A DNA stretch of 39,441 nt from Agromyces seonyuensis (GTDB lineage Bacteria; Actinomycetota; Actinomycetes; Actinomycetales; Microbacteriaceae): contig NZ_WSTA01000028.1 of assembly GCF_009789225.1 (NCBI RefSeq), forward strand, positions 1 to 39,441. The letters run 5' to 3'. Under the pieces are notes generated by a model. The model saw only the letters and a list, made by a program, of their open reading frames with translations. It was not told the origin of the DNA and did not search any database. The translations under genes and the position numbers were made by a program. Positions 31,971 to 39,441 of this stretch are shown piece by piece. How positions within the stretch are numbered: the stretch's first letter is position 1; each line of letters opens with the position of its first letter.

Positions 31971-32642
31971 CTATTCGGCGCCGTCGTCGGTCAGCAACGC
32001 GAACTCCGAACGGAGGAGCCGCTCGAGGGTGGCGCGGTCGACGTCGGCGCCGAATGCGGGGCCGCCGGGTTCGAGCGCACGCCCGTTCCGGAGGGACCCG
32101 ATCGGCAGGGGGTCGAAGCCGAGGTCGTCGACGAGCGCGGCGACGGCGCGCACGTCGGCGTCCCGGTCGCCGGCCACGGCGATCGCCTTCCGCCCAGAAG
32201 CGCCGACGGGACGGGTTTCCTCCTCGAGATCGTGGTAGCCCATGTGGTTGAACGCCTTGACCACCCGGGAATCGGCGAGGAAGGCCTGCACGGATTCGCT
32301 CGAGGTGGTGCCCTGGGCGAGTGTGCGTTCGCGGGGCCCGTCGATCTCCCACCAGTGGTTCATCGTGTCGATGACCAGTTTGCCCCGCAGCTGCTCGATG
32401 GGCAGGTTGCGGTGCTTGCTGAGGGGCAGTGCCAGGATGACGACGTCCGCCTGCGCCGAGGCCTCGGCCGCCGTGACGGCCCTCGCGCCCGGAACGAGGA
32501 CCTCGATGGTGAGCGCGATCTTCCGCGGGTCGCCGGAACCGGCGATGAGCACGCGGTAGCCGGCGTCGACGGCGAGTCGCGCGAGAACGGTGCCGACCTT
32601 GCCGGCCCCGAGGATGCCGATGGTGCGAGTGGGCGCGTTCAT
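31971..32642 (-). CDS. NADPH-dependent F420-reductase-like protein
   Basis: A 223-residue Rossmann protein. [16 protein letters not shown] is at the N terminus, followed by [10 protein letters not shown] and [13 protein letters not shown], then [13 protein letters not shown]. The fold and blocks match the NADP:F420 oxidoreductase (Fno) family, which moves hydride between NADPH and the deazaflavin F420; some members act on other acceptors. It overlaps the stop of a luciferase-like monooxygenase (ATGA), so it may supply reduced cofactor to that enzyme. The start is fixed by the overlap. Confidence 0.82.
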   Translation of the reverse strand: MNAPTRTIGILGAGKVGTVLARLAVDAGYRVLIAGSGDPRKIALTIEVLVPGARAVTAAEASAQADVVILALPLSKHRNLPIEQLRGKLVIDTMNHWWEIDGPRERTLAQGTTSSESVQAFLADSRVVKAFNHMGYHDLEEETRPVGASGRKAIAVAGDRDADVRAVAALVDDLGFDPLPIGSLRNGRALEPGGPAFGADVDRATLERLLRSEFALLTDDGAE

Positions 32643-33724
32643 CGCCGGAACGCCGCTCCGGCCACCGGGGCGGCCTGCTCGGCGAGCATCTCGCGCACGA
32701 GCGGGATGACCTCGGTGCCGTAGAGCTCGATGGAACGCAGCCGTGCGGAGGCGGCGACCGCACCGGCGGACGAGTAGATGAGGTCGAAGCGACCGACGCC
32801 GAGGGCGCGGATGGCGGCGGTCATCTTGCGAGCCACGGTCTCCGGCGAGCCGACGTAGAGGGAGCCGGACTCGACGTCGTGCTCGAACTCCTCCCGGCGA
32901 AGGGGCGGCCAGCCGCGCAGCTTGCCGATGCGGTCGCGCATCTCCCGGTAGCCGGGGTAGAACGACTCGCGCGCTTCGGCGTCGGTGGCGGCGATGAAGC
33001 CGGGCGAGTGCATGCCGACCGGGTGCGCCGTGGTGCCGAACTGCTCGCTGGCGCGTCGGTAGAGGTCGAGATAGGGGGCGAAGCGGTCCGGCGCACCGCC
33101 GATGATGGCGAGCATGAGCCGGAATCCGTACTGTGCGGTCCGGATCACGGACTGGGGCGAACCGCCGACGCCGACCCACGTCTTCAGGCGCCCGGAATCG
33201 GTCTTGGGGAACACGTCCGCCTCGTGCAGGGGCGCGCGGGTGGTGCCCTCCCACGTGACGGGCTGCTCGTCGAGGAGTCGATGGAAGAGTTCGATCTTCT
33301 CGTCGAAGAGGATCTCGTAGTCGGCCAGGTCGTAGCCGAACAGCGGGAACGACTCGGTGAACGATCCGCGACCGAGGATGACCTCGGCGCGCCCGTTCGA
33401 GAGGGCGTCGACCGTGGCGAAGCGCTGGAACACCCGCACCGGATCGTCTGAGGAGAGCACCGTGACGCCGGACGCGAGACGGATGCGGTTCGTGACCGTC
33501 GCCAGTCCGGCCAGCACGGTCTCGGGGCTGGAGATCGCGTACTCGGGTCGGTGGTGCTCGCCGAGGGCGATGACGTCGATGCCGACCTGGTCGGCCAGGA
33601 CGGCCTCCTCGACGGTGGCACGGATCGCCGCCGCGTGGCCGAGCAGGCTGCCCTGACGGTCGCGCGGCAGGTCGCCGAAGCTGTCGATGCCGAACTCGAG
33701 TTGGTCGAAGCTCTGATCGCTCAT
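32639..33724 (-). CDS. Luciferase-like (LLM) flavin or F420-dependent monooxygenase, first copy
   Basis: A 361-residue TIM-barrel oxidoreductase of the LLM class: [10 protein letters not shown] at the start, [64 protein letters not shown] in the usual succession, and [11 protein letters not shown] near the C terminus. These enzymes use FMNH2 or F420H2. Context with an F420-reductase-like gene favours F420 but does not prove it. It is the second gene of a three-gene operon behind a paralogue. Substrate unknown. Confidence 0.88.
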   Translation of the reverse strand: MSDQSFDQLEFGIDSFGDLPRDRQGSLLGHAAAIRATVEEAVLADQVGIDVIALGEHHRPEYAISSPETVLAGLATVTNRIRLASGVTVLSSDDPVRVFQRFATVDALSNGRAEVILGRGSFTESFPLFGYDLADYEILFDEKIELFHRLLDEQPVTWEGTTRAPLHEADVFPKTDSGRLKTWVGVGGSPQSVIRTAQYGFRLMLAIIGGAPDRFAPYLDLYRRASEQFGTTAHPVGMHSPGFIAATDAEARESFYPGYREMRDRIGKLRGWPPLRREEFEHDVESGSLYVGSPETVARKMTAAIRALGVGRFDLIYSSAGAVAASARLRSIELYGTEVIPLVREMLAEQAAPVAGAAFRR

Positions 33725-33766
33725 GGTGGTGTTCGCTCCTTGCGGGATATCGGTTCGTGGCGTGGT

Positions 33767-34885
33767 TCAGGCGTGGACGGCTGCGCCGCCCGCGACGATC
33801 TGCGCCGGCGGCCGGCCGTCGAGCGCCCAGTCGTCGGGTGCTTCGGCGAGCAGCTCCCGGACGCGCGGGGCGACCTGCTCGCCGAAGAGGCGGATGGAGC
33901 GCTCGCGGACCTCGCGCGGCAGGTGCATCACGTCGTACTTCAGGTCGAATCGGCTGAGGTGGTTCGCTCGGGCGACGCCGGCGATTTTGCGTGCGACGGT
34001 TTCGGGCGAGCCGACGAAGAGCGCGCCGGTCTCGACTTCGGCCGCATAGCGCTCCGTGGTCGGGGCGTAGAAGCCGCGCTCCTGGCTCAACTGCCGGACG
34101 ACCGGTTCCCAGTACGTCCAGTGCTCGCGCTTCGCCGCTTCGTCGGTCTCGGCGATCAGGCCGAGCGAGTGCTGGCCGATCGGCAGTTCGGGGTGGCCGA
34201 ACTGTTCGAGGGCGCGCAGGTACAGCTCGGCGTGCCCGGCGAATCGCTCGGGGCGGCCGCCGATGATCGCCATCATCAGCGGGAACCCGTGCTTCGCCGC
34301 GCGCAGCACCGAGTTCGGGCTGCCGCCGATGCCGATCCAGGCGGGGATGCCGCCCTCGGGCATCCGCGGGTGCAGTTCGATGTCGTCCAACGCGGGACGG
34401 TACTCGCCCGACCAGGTGACCCGATCTTCACGCATGAGCCGCGCGAAGAGGTCGAGCTTCTCTTCGAAGATGTCCTCGTAGTCGGCGATGTCGTACCCGA
34501 ACAGCGGGAACGACTCGATCGCCGACGCCCGACCCAGCACCAGTCGGGTGCGGCCGTTCGAGATGGCATCCACCGTCGCGAACTCCTGGTAGAGCCGCAC
34601 GGGGTCCTGCGTGGAGAGCACGGTGACGGAGGTGCCGAGTCCGATCCTCGACGTCGCCTGCGCGGCCGCCGCCAGCAGCACCGGTGTCGCGGAGTCGACC
34701 ATGCCCGCCCGGTAGTGCTCACCGACGCTGAAGACGTCCAGGCCGACGGCTTCCGCCAGTTGGGCCTCGTCGACGATCAACCGGACGGTCTCGGCGTCGG
34801 AGAGGATCCGGCCGGCGTCGGTCGCGACCTCGCCGAACGAGTTCAGGCCGAGTTCGAACCCGGCCGGGTCGAGTGGGGTGACCAT
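33767..34885 (-). CDS. Luciferase-like monooxygenase, second copy
   Basis: A 372-residue paralogue of the preceding LLM protein: [48 protein letters not shown] and [11 protein letters not shown] occupy the same positions. The start is ATG 34885, about eight bases after GGAGGAG. First gene of the operon and 42 bases upstream of the other copy, so the two may work together or form a heteromer, as with bacterial luciferases. The promoter region holds an operator shared with the divergent MarR gene. Confidence 0.88.
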   Translation of the reverse strand: MVTPLDPAGFELGLNSFGEVATDAGRILSDAETVRLIVDEAQLAEAVGLDVFSVGEHYRAGMVDSATPVLLAAAAQATSRIGLGTSVTVLSTQDPVRLYQEFATVDAISNGRTRLVLGRASAIESFPLFGYDIADYEDIFEEKLDLFARLMREDRVTWSGEYRPALDDIELHPRMPEGGIPAWIGIGGSPNSVLRAAKHGFPLMMAIIGGRPERFAGHAELYLRALEQFGHPELPIGQHSLGLIAETDEAAKREHWTYWEPVVRQLSQERGFYAPTTERYAAEVETGALFVGSPETVARKIAGVARANHLSRFDLKYDVMHLPREVRERSIRLFGEQVAPRVRELLAEAPDDWALDGRPPAQIVAGGAAVHA

Positions 34886-34940
34886 GATGTCCGCTCCTCC
34901 AGGTGATCCGCGTAGGCCTTCCGCCCACGATCGATTCAAC

Positions 34941-35024
34941 GATTGATGTGTCAATTACATTCCCGCACCACGGGACGACCGCGGCCCGCGCTCGGCGATC
35001 GCCGATAGTGTTGACACATCAATC
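34941..35024. promoter_or_regulatory. Two inverted copies of a MarR operator
   Basis: GATTGATGTGTCAA (34941-34954) and its exact reverse complement TTGACACATCAATC (35011-35024) lie one near each divergent start. Each is also nearly palindromic itself (TTGA-N4-TCAA). The right copy overlaps a -10-like TAGTGT (35006-35011) of the MarR gene and lies just before its ribosome site. Confidence 0.7.
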
Positions 35025-35035
35025 AGGAGGTCCCC

Positions 35036-35512
35036 GTGGTGCAGGCCGATCGTCGCGAACTCCCCACCGCAGCCGAACTCGCGGTGTGGCGGGAGTACAT
35101 CGAAACGGCGTCGGACTTGCGCGCCCGGCTCGAAGCGCGATTGCAGTCCGAGTCGGGGGTCTCCTCGGCCGACTACGAGGTGATGCTCACGCTCAGCGAG
35201 GCGGAGGGGCGTCGACTGCGTTCATCGGAACTGGCCGCGCGGATGGACTGGCAACGCAGCCGCGTCTCGCACCACCTCGGCCGGATGGAGCAGCGCGGGC
35301 TGATCCGCCGCGAGCCGTGCGCGGACGACAGCCGCGGCGCAGAGGTCGTCCTCACCTCGGAAGGCTCGATGGCCTTCCGGCGTGCCTCGGTCCCACATCT
35401 CCGCGCGGTCCGCGAGCTCTTCCTCGACGCGTTCGAACCCGAGCAGCTCGACGACATCGCGTCCACCGCTGCCGCACTGCGCCGTCACCTGGGCTCGGCC
35501 GCCCGGCGCTGA
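35036..35512 (+). CDS. MarR-family regulator
   Basis: A 158-residue MarR protein starting GTG, five bases after AGGAGG. The winged helix reads SSELAARMDWQRSRVSHHLGRMEQRGLI, with the wing RREPCADDSRGAEVVLTSEG; helices at both ends form the dimer interface. A Cys (EPC) sits in the wing region, as in some redox-sensing members, but one Cys proves little. The two operator copies between it and the LLM operon suggest it controls both that operon and itself. Confidence 0.88.
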   Translation: MVQADRRELPTAAELAVWREYIETASDLRARLEARLQSESGVSSADYEVMLTLSEAEGRRLRSSELAARMDWQRSRVSHHLGRMEQRGLIRREPCADDSRGAEVVLTSEGSMAFRRASVPHLRAVRELFLDAFEPEQLDDIASTAAALRRHLGSAARR

Positions 35513-35638
35513 GGCGGTGCCCGGCGCTTGCGACGCGTCCGTACCGGTCCGGGCGGCGCGACGCGATGGTCGACGCGGTACCAATTGGGAACCGGGAGCC
35601 CGTGCGGGTAACCACGGCCATGGAGGGAGCATCTGAAC

Positions 35639-36682
35639 ATGACGACACGAATCGAAGCACACGAACTGCCGACGCGAATGCCGGCGATCGGCTACGACCG
35701 GAACCATCCGGCGGACGAGGCCGACGCACTGGTGCGGCGCGAGATCGCGATGCCGGTCGTCGGCCCCCACGACCTCCTCGTCGAGGTGCACGCCGTGAGC
35801 GTGAACCCCGTCGACGTGAAACAGCGGGCGCACGCGGATCCCCGCGGCTTCCGCGTACTGGGCTACGACGGCGCAGGAGTCGTCGTCGCCGCGGGCGACG
35901 AGGTGACCCTGTTCGAGGTCGGCGACCACGTCTACTACGCCGGAGCCCTGGATCGCCCCGGGTCGAACGCCCGGTACCAGGCGGTCGACGAGCGGATCGT
36001 CGGCCGGAAGCCCGCGTCCCTGGGATGGGCGGATGCAGCGGCGCTCCCGCTGACGACGCTCACAGCGTACGAAGCGCTCTTCGACAAGCTCCGACTGACC
36101 GGTACCAGCGAGGGCACCCTGTTGATCGTCGGAGCGGCGGGCGGAGTGGGCTCGATCATGATCCAACTCGCCAAAGCCCTGGCGCCGGGCGTCCGCGTGA
36201 TCGGCACGGCATCCCGCACGGAGACGGCCGAATGGGTGACCTCGCTCGGCGCCGACGACGTCGTCGACCACCACGACGACCTGGCAGCCAACGTACTCGC
36301 CGTCGCGCCCGAGGGCGTCGACTGGATCTTCACCGCCGCGTCCGCCCGGCCCGGAGCGGTCGCCGCATACGTCGAGATCACCAAGCCCTTCGGGCAGATC
36401 GTCGCCATCGACGACCCGCACCATCTCGACGTCGTCTCGCTCAAGAGCAAAGCGCTGTCGTGGCACTGGGAGTTCATGTTCGCCCGATCGCTGCACAACG
36501 CCGCGGACCTGATCGAGCAGCACCGCATCCTCAGCCGCGTCGCCGAACTGGTCGACGAAGGACGCATCCGCTCGACCGCCACGCAGCGCCTGTCCCCGAT
36601 CGATCCGGATCAACTCCTCGCCGCGCACCGCATCGTCGAATCCGGCCGCGCCATCGGCAAAGTCGTCGTCTCAGACGACTGA
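35639..36682 (+). CDS. Zinc-binding alcohol dehydrogenase-family (MDR) oxidoreductase
   Basis: A 347-residue medium-chain reductase of the quinone-oxidoreductase-like branch. VSVNPVDVKQR and LGYDGAGVVVAAGDEVT are in the N-terminal domain, LIVGAAGGVGSIMIQLAKAL is the NADPH site, and a GRAIGKVVV block ends it. It lacks the Cys ligands of true zinc alcohol dehydrogenases, so the usual annotation 'zinc-binding' is misleading; NADPH-dependent reduction of an enone or quinone is more likely. GGAGGGAGC precedes the ATG by about nine bases. It follows marR by about 126 bases on the same strand and may belong to the same regulon. Confidence 0.87.
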   Translation: MTTRIEAHELPTRMPAIGYDRNHPADEADALVRREIAMPVVGPHDLLVEVHAVSVNPVDVKQRAHADPRGFRVLGYDGAGVVVAAGDEVTLFEVGDHVYYAGALDRPGSNARYQAVDERIVGRKPASLGWADAAALPLTTLTAYEALFDKLRLTGTSEGTLLIVGAAGGVGSIMIQLAKALAPGVRVIGTASRTETAEWVTSLGADDVVDHHDDLAANVLAVAPEGVDWIFTAASARPGAVAAYVEITKPFGQIVAIDDPHHLDVVSLKSKALSWHWEFMFARSLHNAADLIEQHRILSRVAELVDEGRIRSTATQRLSPIDPDQLLAAHRIVESGRAIGKVVVSDD

Positions 36683-36824
36683 CCCGGGTACTCGCATCGA
36701 CGTCGGCCTTCGCGACCCCCAGCGCAACGACCCGTGCCCGGAGAAGGTGCGTCACCTGACCCGTGCGCTTCACCCTGCCCGTGGCACGACGCGGGCCGGG
36801 ACTGCGCACTCGTGACGCCGGGGG

Positions 36825-36858
36825 TTGCATCGAGTTTCTCGCTTCGTACGCTCGTTTC
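36825..36858 (+). promoter_or_regulatory. Promoter of a leaderless gene
   Basis: TTGCAT (36825-36830), 16 bases, TACGCT (36847-36852), then six bases to the ATG at 36859. Confidence 0.6.
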
Positions 36859-37323
36859 ATGGGTGTGCGCAGCGATGAGGTCCGTGCCTTTCTTGTTCGC
36901 TACGCGGCGACGCTGACGAAACAGGATGCGGAGGCGGCGGCGGAGTTGTGGTCCACGCCGGGCCTGATCGCCGACGATCGATTCTCGGGCGTGCTGGGCT
37001 CGCGCGAGGAGATGGCTGAGGGATTGCGGCAGTCGTACCCGCTCTACCGGCAACTCGGGCTCGCCGCCGTCGAGTACGAGCTCCGAGACGAGAAGGAGCT
37101 GTCGGACCACCTCGTGTTGGTCGGGGTGCGCTGGCTCTTCCTGGATGACGAGGGGCAGCTGCTGACCGATTCCAGCAGCTACTACCTGTTGCGCGACGAG
37201 TCGGACGGACTTCGCGCCTGCGTGTGCGTCGAGACGGATGCCGCCGAGAAGCTGCAGGCGCTCGCCGCCGATCGCGGAATCGAGCTTCCGACGCCACCAC
37301 AGACGGGCGAAGAGCCGAGCTGA
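36859..37323 (+). CDS. NTF2/SnoaL-like hypothetical protein
   Basis: A 154-residue protein starting MGVRSDEVRAFLVRYAATL. The pattern of an N-terminal helix, AAELWSTPGLIADDRFSGVLGSREEMAEGL, a Tyr-rich strand region and LVGVRWLFLDDEGQLLTDSSSYYLL fits the NTF2-like fold, but no catalytic residues can be named. The ATG at 36859 sits six bases after a good -10 box with a -35, so leaderless translation is likely; an upstream in-frame start at 36763 would include the promoter. It stands alone between the MDR gene and a two-component system. Confidence 0.75.
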   Translation: MGVRSDEVRAFLVRYAATLTKQDAEAAAELWSTPGLIADDRFSGVLGSREEMAEGLRQSYPLYRQLGLAAVEYELRDEKELSDHLVLVGVRWLFLDDEGQLLTDSSSYYLLRDESDGLRACVCVETDAAEKLQALAADRGIELPTPPQTGEEPS

Positions 37324-37494
37324 GGGCCGGCCCTGACATCGAACGCATCAATGACCGGCGACAGCACGTCATCCATCTGCGGCATGCTTCGGCGGCGGAA
37401 CGAGTACCGGGCCGATTCACTCGGGCATTCGTTCCGGGGACGCCGATCGCCGGTCCGGCCCGCATACTGAATGGGCACAGGAGGTCGATCAAGC

Positions 37495-38670
37495 ATGACG
37501 AGTGGCACCGCGTCACGGCGCGATGATCGGATGACGCCGTTCTGGCTTCGACGTGCTGGACTGTTCGATCTCATCGCACAAGTACTCGTGTGGCTCGTGG
37601 TCGCCGTCGGCCTGTCGGTTCCGTTCTTTGAAGGCGAGGGCGGTCTCGGCTCGGTTTCGACGATCCTGCTGTCTGGCGCCGGGTTCGCACTCGCATACCG
37701 GTCACCGGCTGCAGGGGCGACTCTCATCGGCGTAGCCCCGATCGTCGCCGCCATGTTCGGAGTCGATCCGATCTACTTGTGGAACATCGCAGTATTCGCA
37801 GTATTCAGCCTCGCCTTCCGCGCCCTTCCCGGACTGGTCACCGGCGCCCTCATCGGCGGCGCAGCATACTTCTCCGAGCTCATGTTCAGCGGGTGGCATC
37901 CTGAGGACCTTGCAGCAGCCGTCGCCGGTATCGCAGTGTTCGCTGCCGGCGCCGCCGGCGGAGGGCTGCGGGCGCAGCTCCACTATTGGGCTGAGCTGCG
38001 CGGTCGTACGAATGACGCGCTCGCCGCGCGAGACGTCGAGGTGCACCGGCGTATCGCCGAGGAGCGACTCCGAATTGCCAGGGACCTCCATGACGTCGTC
38101 GGACATGAGATCGCCGTCGTCAGCATGCAATTGGGTGCAGCCGAGGTGAGTTTGCCTGCCGGGGCGGACGCGAGCCGATCGGCGATCGGGGCGGCACGGA
38201 GCGGCGTCCAACGGGTACTGGCGGAGACGCAGTCGATTCTGCGGGTGCTGCGCCGTGGCGATGGAGAGCAAACCGAGTCGCTGCCTCCCGGGTACGACCG
38301 CATCCAAGACCTCGTCGCCTCGTTCGCAGTGATCGGACTCGATGTCGCTGCCGCGATCGACCCGATCCCGGCCGCGCTCGAGCCCGGCGTCGATGCGGCG
38401 GCGTTCCGCATCGTGCAGGAAGCACTGACGAATGCACAACGACACGGTGACGGCGCAGCTGAACTGCGCGTCGAAGCGGCTGGAGGACGAATCATCATCA
38501 CGGTCGAGAACACCGCCTCGTCCGCCACCTCGAGTCGAGGCACGGGCTACGGTCTCATCGGCATGCGCGAGCGTGCCGAAGCGACCGGCGGGAAGCTCGC
38601 GACCGATCGGGTCGGCGACCGGTTCCGCGTGGTCGTAGAACTGGGAACGACAGAAAGGGGCTCCGCATGA
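37495..38670 (+). CDS. NarL-group sensor histidine kinase
   Basis: A 391-residue kinase. Five or six N-terminal hydrophobic helices (residues about 22-160) form the membrane sensor. The HisKA_3 domain carries the phospho-acceptor His199 in ARDLHDVVGHEIA. The ATPase domain has EALTNAQRHGDG and GYGLIGMRERAEATGGKL. The start is ATG 37495, ten bases after AGGAGG. The stop overlaps the start of the response-regulator gene (ATGA), so the two are made together. What the sensor detects is not visible. Confidence 0.92.
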   Translation: MTSGTASRRDDRMTPFWLRRAGLFDLIAQVLVWLVVAVGLSVPFFEGEGGLGSVSTILLSGAGFALAYRSPAAGATLIGVAPIVAAMFGVDPIYLWNIAVFAVFSLAFRALPGLVTGALIGGAAYFSELMFSGWHPEDLAAAVAGIAVFAAGAAGGGLRAQLHYWAELRGRTNDALAARDVEVHRRIAEERLRIARDLHDVVGHEIAVVSMQLGAAEVSLPAGADASRSAIGAARSGVQRVLAETQSILRVLRRGDGEQTESLPPGYDRIQDLVASFAVIGLDVAAAIDPIPAALEPGVDAAAFRIVQEALTNAQRHGDGAAELRVEAAGGRIIITVENTASSATSSRGTGYGLIGMRERAEATGGKLATDRVGDRFRVVVELGTTERGSA

Positions 38671-39341
38671 TCAGGATCATGCTCGTCGACGACCAGGAGA
38701 TGATCCGCACGGGCCTCCGAACGATCCTCGACGCCACCGACGACCTCGAAGTCGTAGCGGAAGCCGCCGACGGGATCGAAGCGATCCAGCGGCTCGACCC
38801 CGCTGCCGTCGACGTCGTGCTCATGGATCTCCGAATGCCAGGCATTGACGGGGTTGAAACCACTCGGCGGATTCGTGCACGGCACTCGCCGGACGCGATC
38901 CGAATACTCGTGCTCACGACCTTCGAAGAGGATCACAACGTGCTGGCGGCCCTGCGCGCGGGTGCCAACGGGTTCCTGAGCAAGGGCGTCGGGCCGGCCG
39001 AGCTGGCCACGGGAATCCGCGAGGTCGCCGAAGGCGGTGGCGCCCTCTCGGCAGCCGCCGCCGCTGTTCTGATCGACAACGTCGCTGAAGAGCGCGCTCC
39101 GGTGGTGGATGCGGGGATGGTCGATCGGTTCGAGGCGCTGACAGCCCGCGAGCGAGATGTGGTGCGTGCGATCGTGACCGGGCTCGACAACGCGCAGATT
39201 GCCGCCCAGCTGTTCGTCTCCCCCTATACCGTCAAGACGCACGCCAACCGCGCGATGGCGAAAGTCGGCGCGCGCGACCGCGCGCAGCTCGTCGTCTTCG
39301 CGGTTCGCGCTGGCTACCTCTCCCCCGAGACGGCGAGCTAG
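38667..39341 (+). CDS. LuxR/NarL-type response regulator
   Basis: A 224-residue regulator. The receiver domain has Asp8-Asp9, the phospho-acceptor Asp54 (LMDLRMP), Thr in VLTTFEED and Lys105 (LSKGVG). The C-terminal HTH reads LTARERDVVRAIVTGLDN, then SPYTVKTHANRAMAKVG, typical of GerE/LuxR DNA-binding domains. It is partner of the kinase encoded just upstream. Its target genes are not in view; they may lie beyond the right edge. Confidence 0.93.
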   Translation: MIRIMLVDDQEMIRTGLRTILDATDDLEVVAEAADGIEAIQRLDPAAVDVVLMDLRMPGIDGVETTRRIRARHSPDAIRILVLTTFEEDHNVLAALRAGANGFLSKGVGPAELATGIREVAEGGGALSAAAAAVLIDNVAEERAPVVDAGMVDRFEALTARERDVVRAIVTGLDNAQIAAQLFVSPYTVKTHANRAMAKVGARDRAQLVVFAVRAGYLSPETAS

Positions 39342-39441
39342 GTGTGATGTCCAGGGACGTTGTTTCGGAACACGGCCTTGATCTGCTGAAAGGCGAAGAC
39401 CTCCGGTTGTGAAGTGGAGCTGTTCAAGGAACCGCTTCGAC
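39342..39441. other. Unassigned 100-base right edge
   Basis: On the minus strand the frame ending at the TAG at 39338-39340 is open to the window edge (…FAFQQIKAVFRNNVPGHHT). Its third-position GC is lower than in neighbouring genes and I recognise no family, so it may be the tail of a convergent gene or plain intergenic DNA. Confidence 0.25.

Noticed and set aside
37397..37435. GGAACGA/TCGTTCC inverted repeat upstream of the histidine kinase
   Set aside because: The 7-base arms are 25 bases apart and not placed on a recognisable promoter, so chance is a sufficient explanation.
39342..39441. End of an insertion sequence or transposase at the right edge
   Set aside because: No terminal inverted repeat, target duplication or transposase motif can be seen in 100 bases.

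Overview
The window is one contiguous piece of a very GC-rich actinobacterial chromosome. Dense gene packing, ATGA/GTGA stop-start overlaps, many GTG starts, -10 boxes 6-7 bases before a start codon (leaderless messages) and the families present suggest a Microbacteriaceae-like organism. That placement is inference. No rRNA, tRNA, CRISPR array, prophage or convincing insertion sequence is visible.

Layout. 1-3033: a membrane protein cut by the left edge, a DUF6328-like membrane protein and a Tat-exported flavoprotein, all on the minus strand. 3214-7318: two exporter/regulator pairs, DHA2-type MFS with TetR and CynX-type MFS with GntR. 7351-14572: the most interesting region, a divergent six-gene locus that looks like an ether-lipid (alkyl-glycerolipid) pathway. 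Its minus-strand operon encodes a degenerate ferritin-like protein, a fatty acyl-CoA reductase fused to a HAD domain, and a ferritin-like diiron protein with all six metal ligands. Its plus-strand operon encodes an SDR, a PlsC acyltransferase and an alkylglycerone-phosphate (alkyl-DHAP) synthase. Together these could supply the fatty alcohol, acylate DHAP, exchange acyl for alkyl, reduce the ketone and oxidise or desaturate a chain.

14654-20444: two small proteins, then an arsenic locus on the minus strand (flavoprotein with a frameshift, ArsN1-like acetyltransferase, ArsR-ArsC fusion, ArsC) divergent from an ArsR with a C14/C15 plus C59/C61 cysteine layout. Related 16-bp inverted repeats lie at three promoters of this locus. 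No arsenite efflux pump is present. A TspO-like membrane protein follows. 20536-25176: GH3 beta-glycosidase and sugar MFS, divergent from a regulator made of two fused TetR units. 25246-28681: TetR plus zinc alcohol dehydrogenase with a perfect operator, a UPF0303 protein and CorA.

28706-31863: ThuA-like protein, small GNAT protein, a one-helix membrane protein, a membrane protein/TetR pair behind a perfect palindrome, and a 40-residue cysteine-free ribosomal protein L36. 31971-36682: two luciferase-like monooxygenases and an F420-reductase-like protein, divergent from a MarR regulator with two copies of one operator, then an MDR oxidoreductase. 36859-39341: an NTF2-like protein and a NarL-type two-component system. 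The last 100 bases are unassigned.
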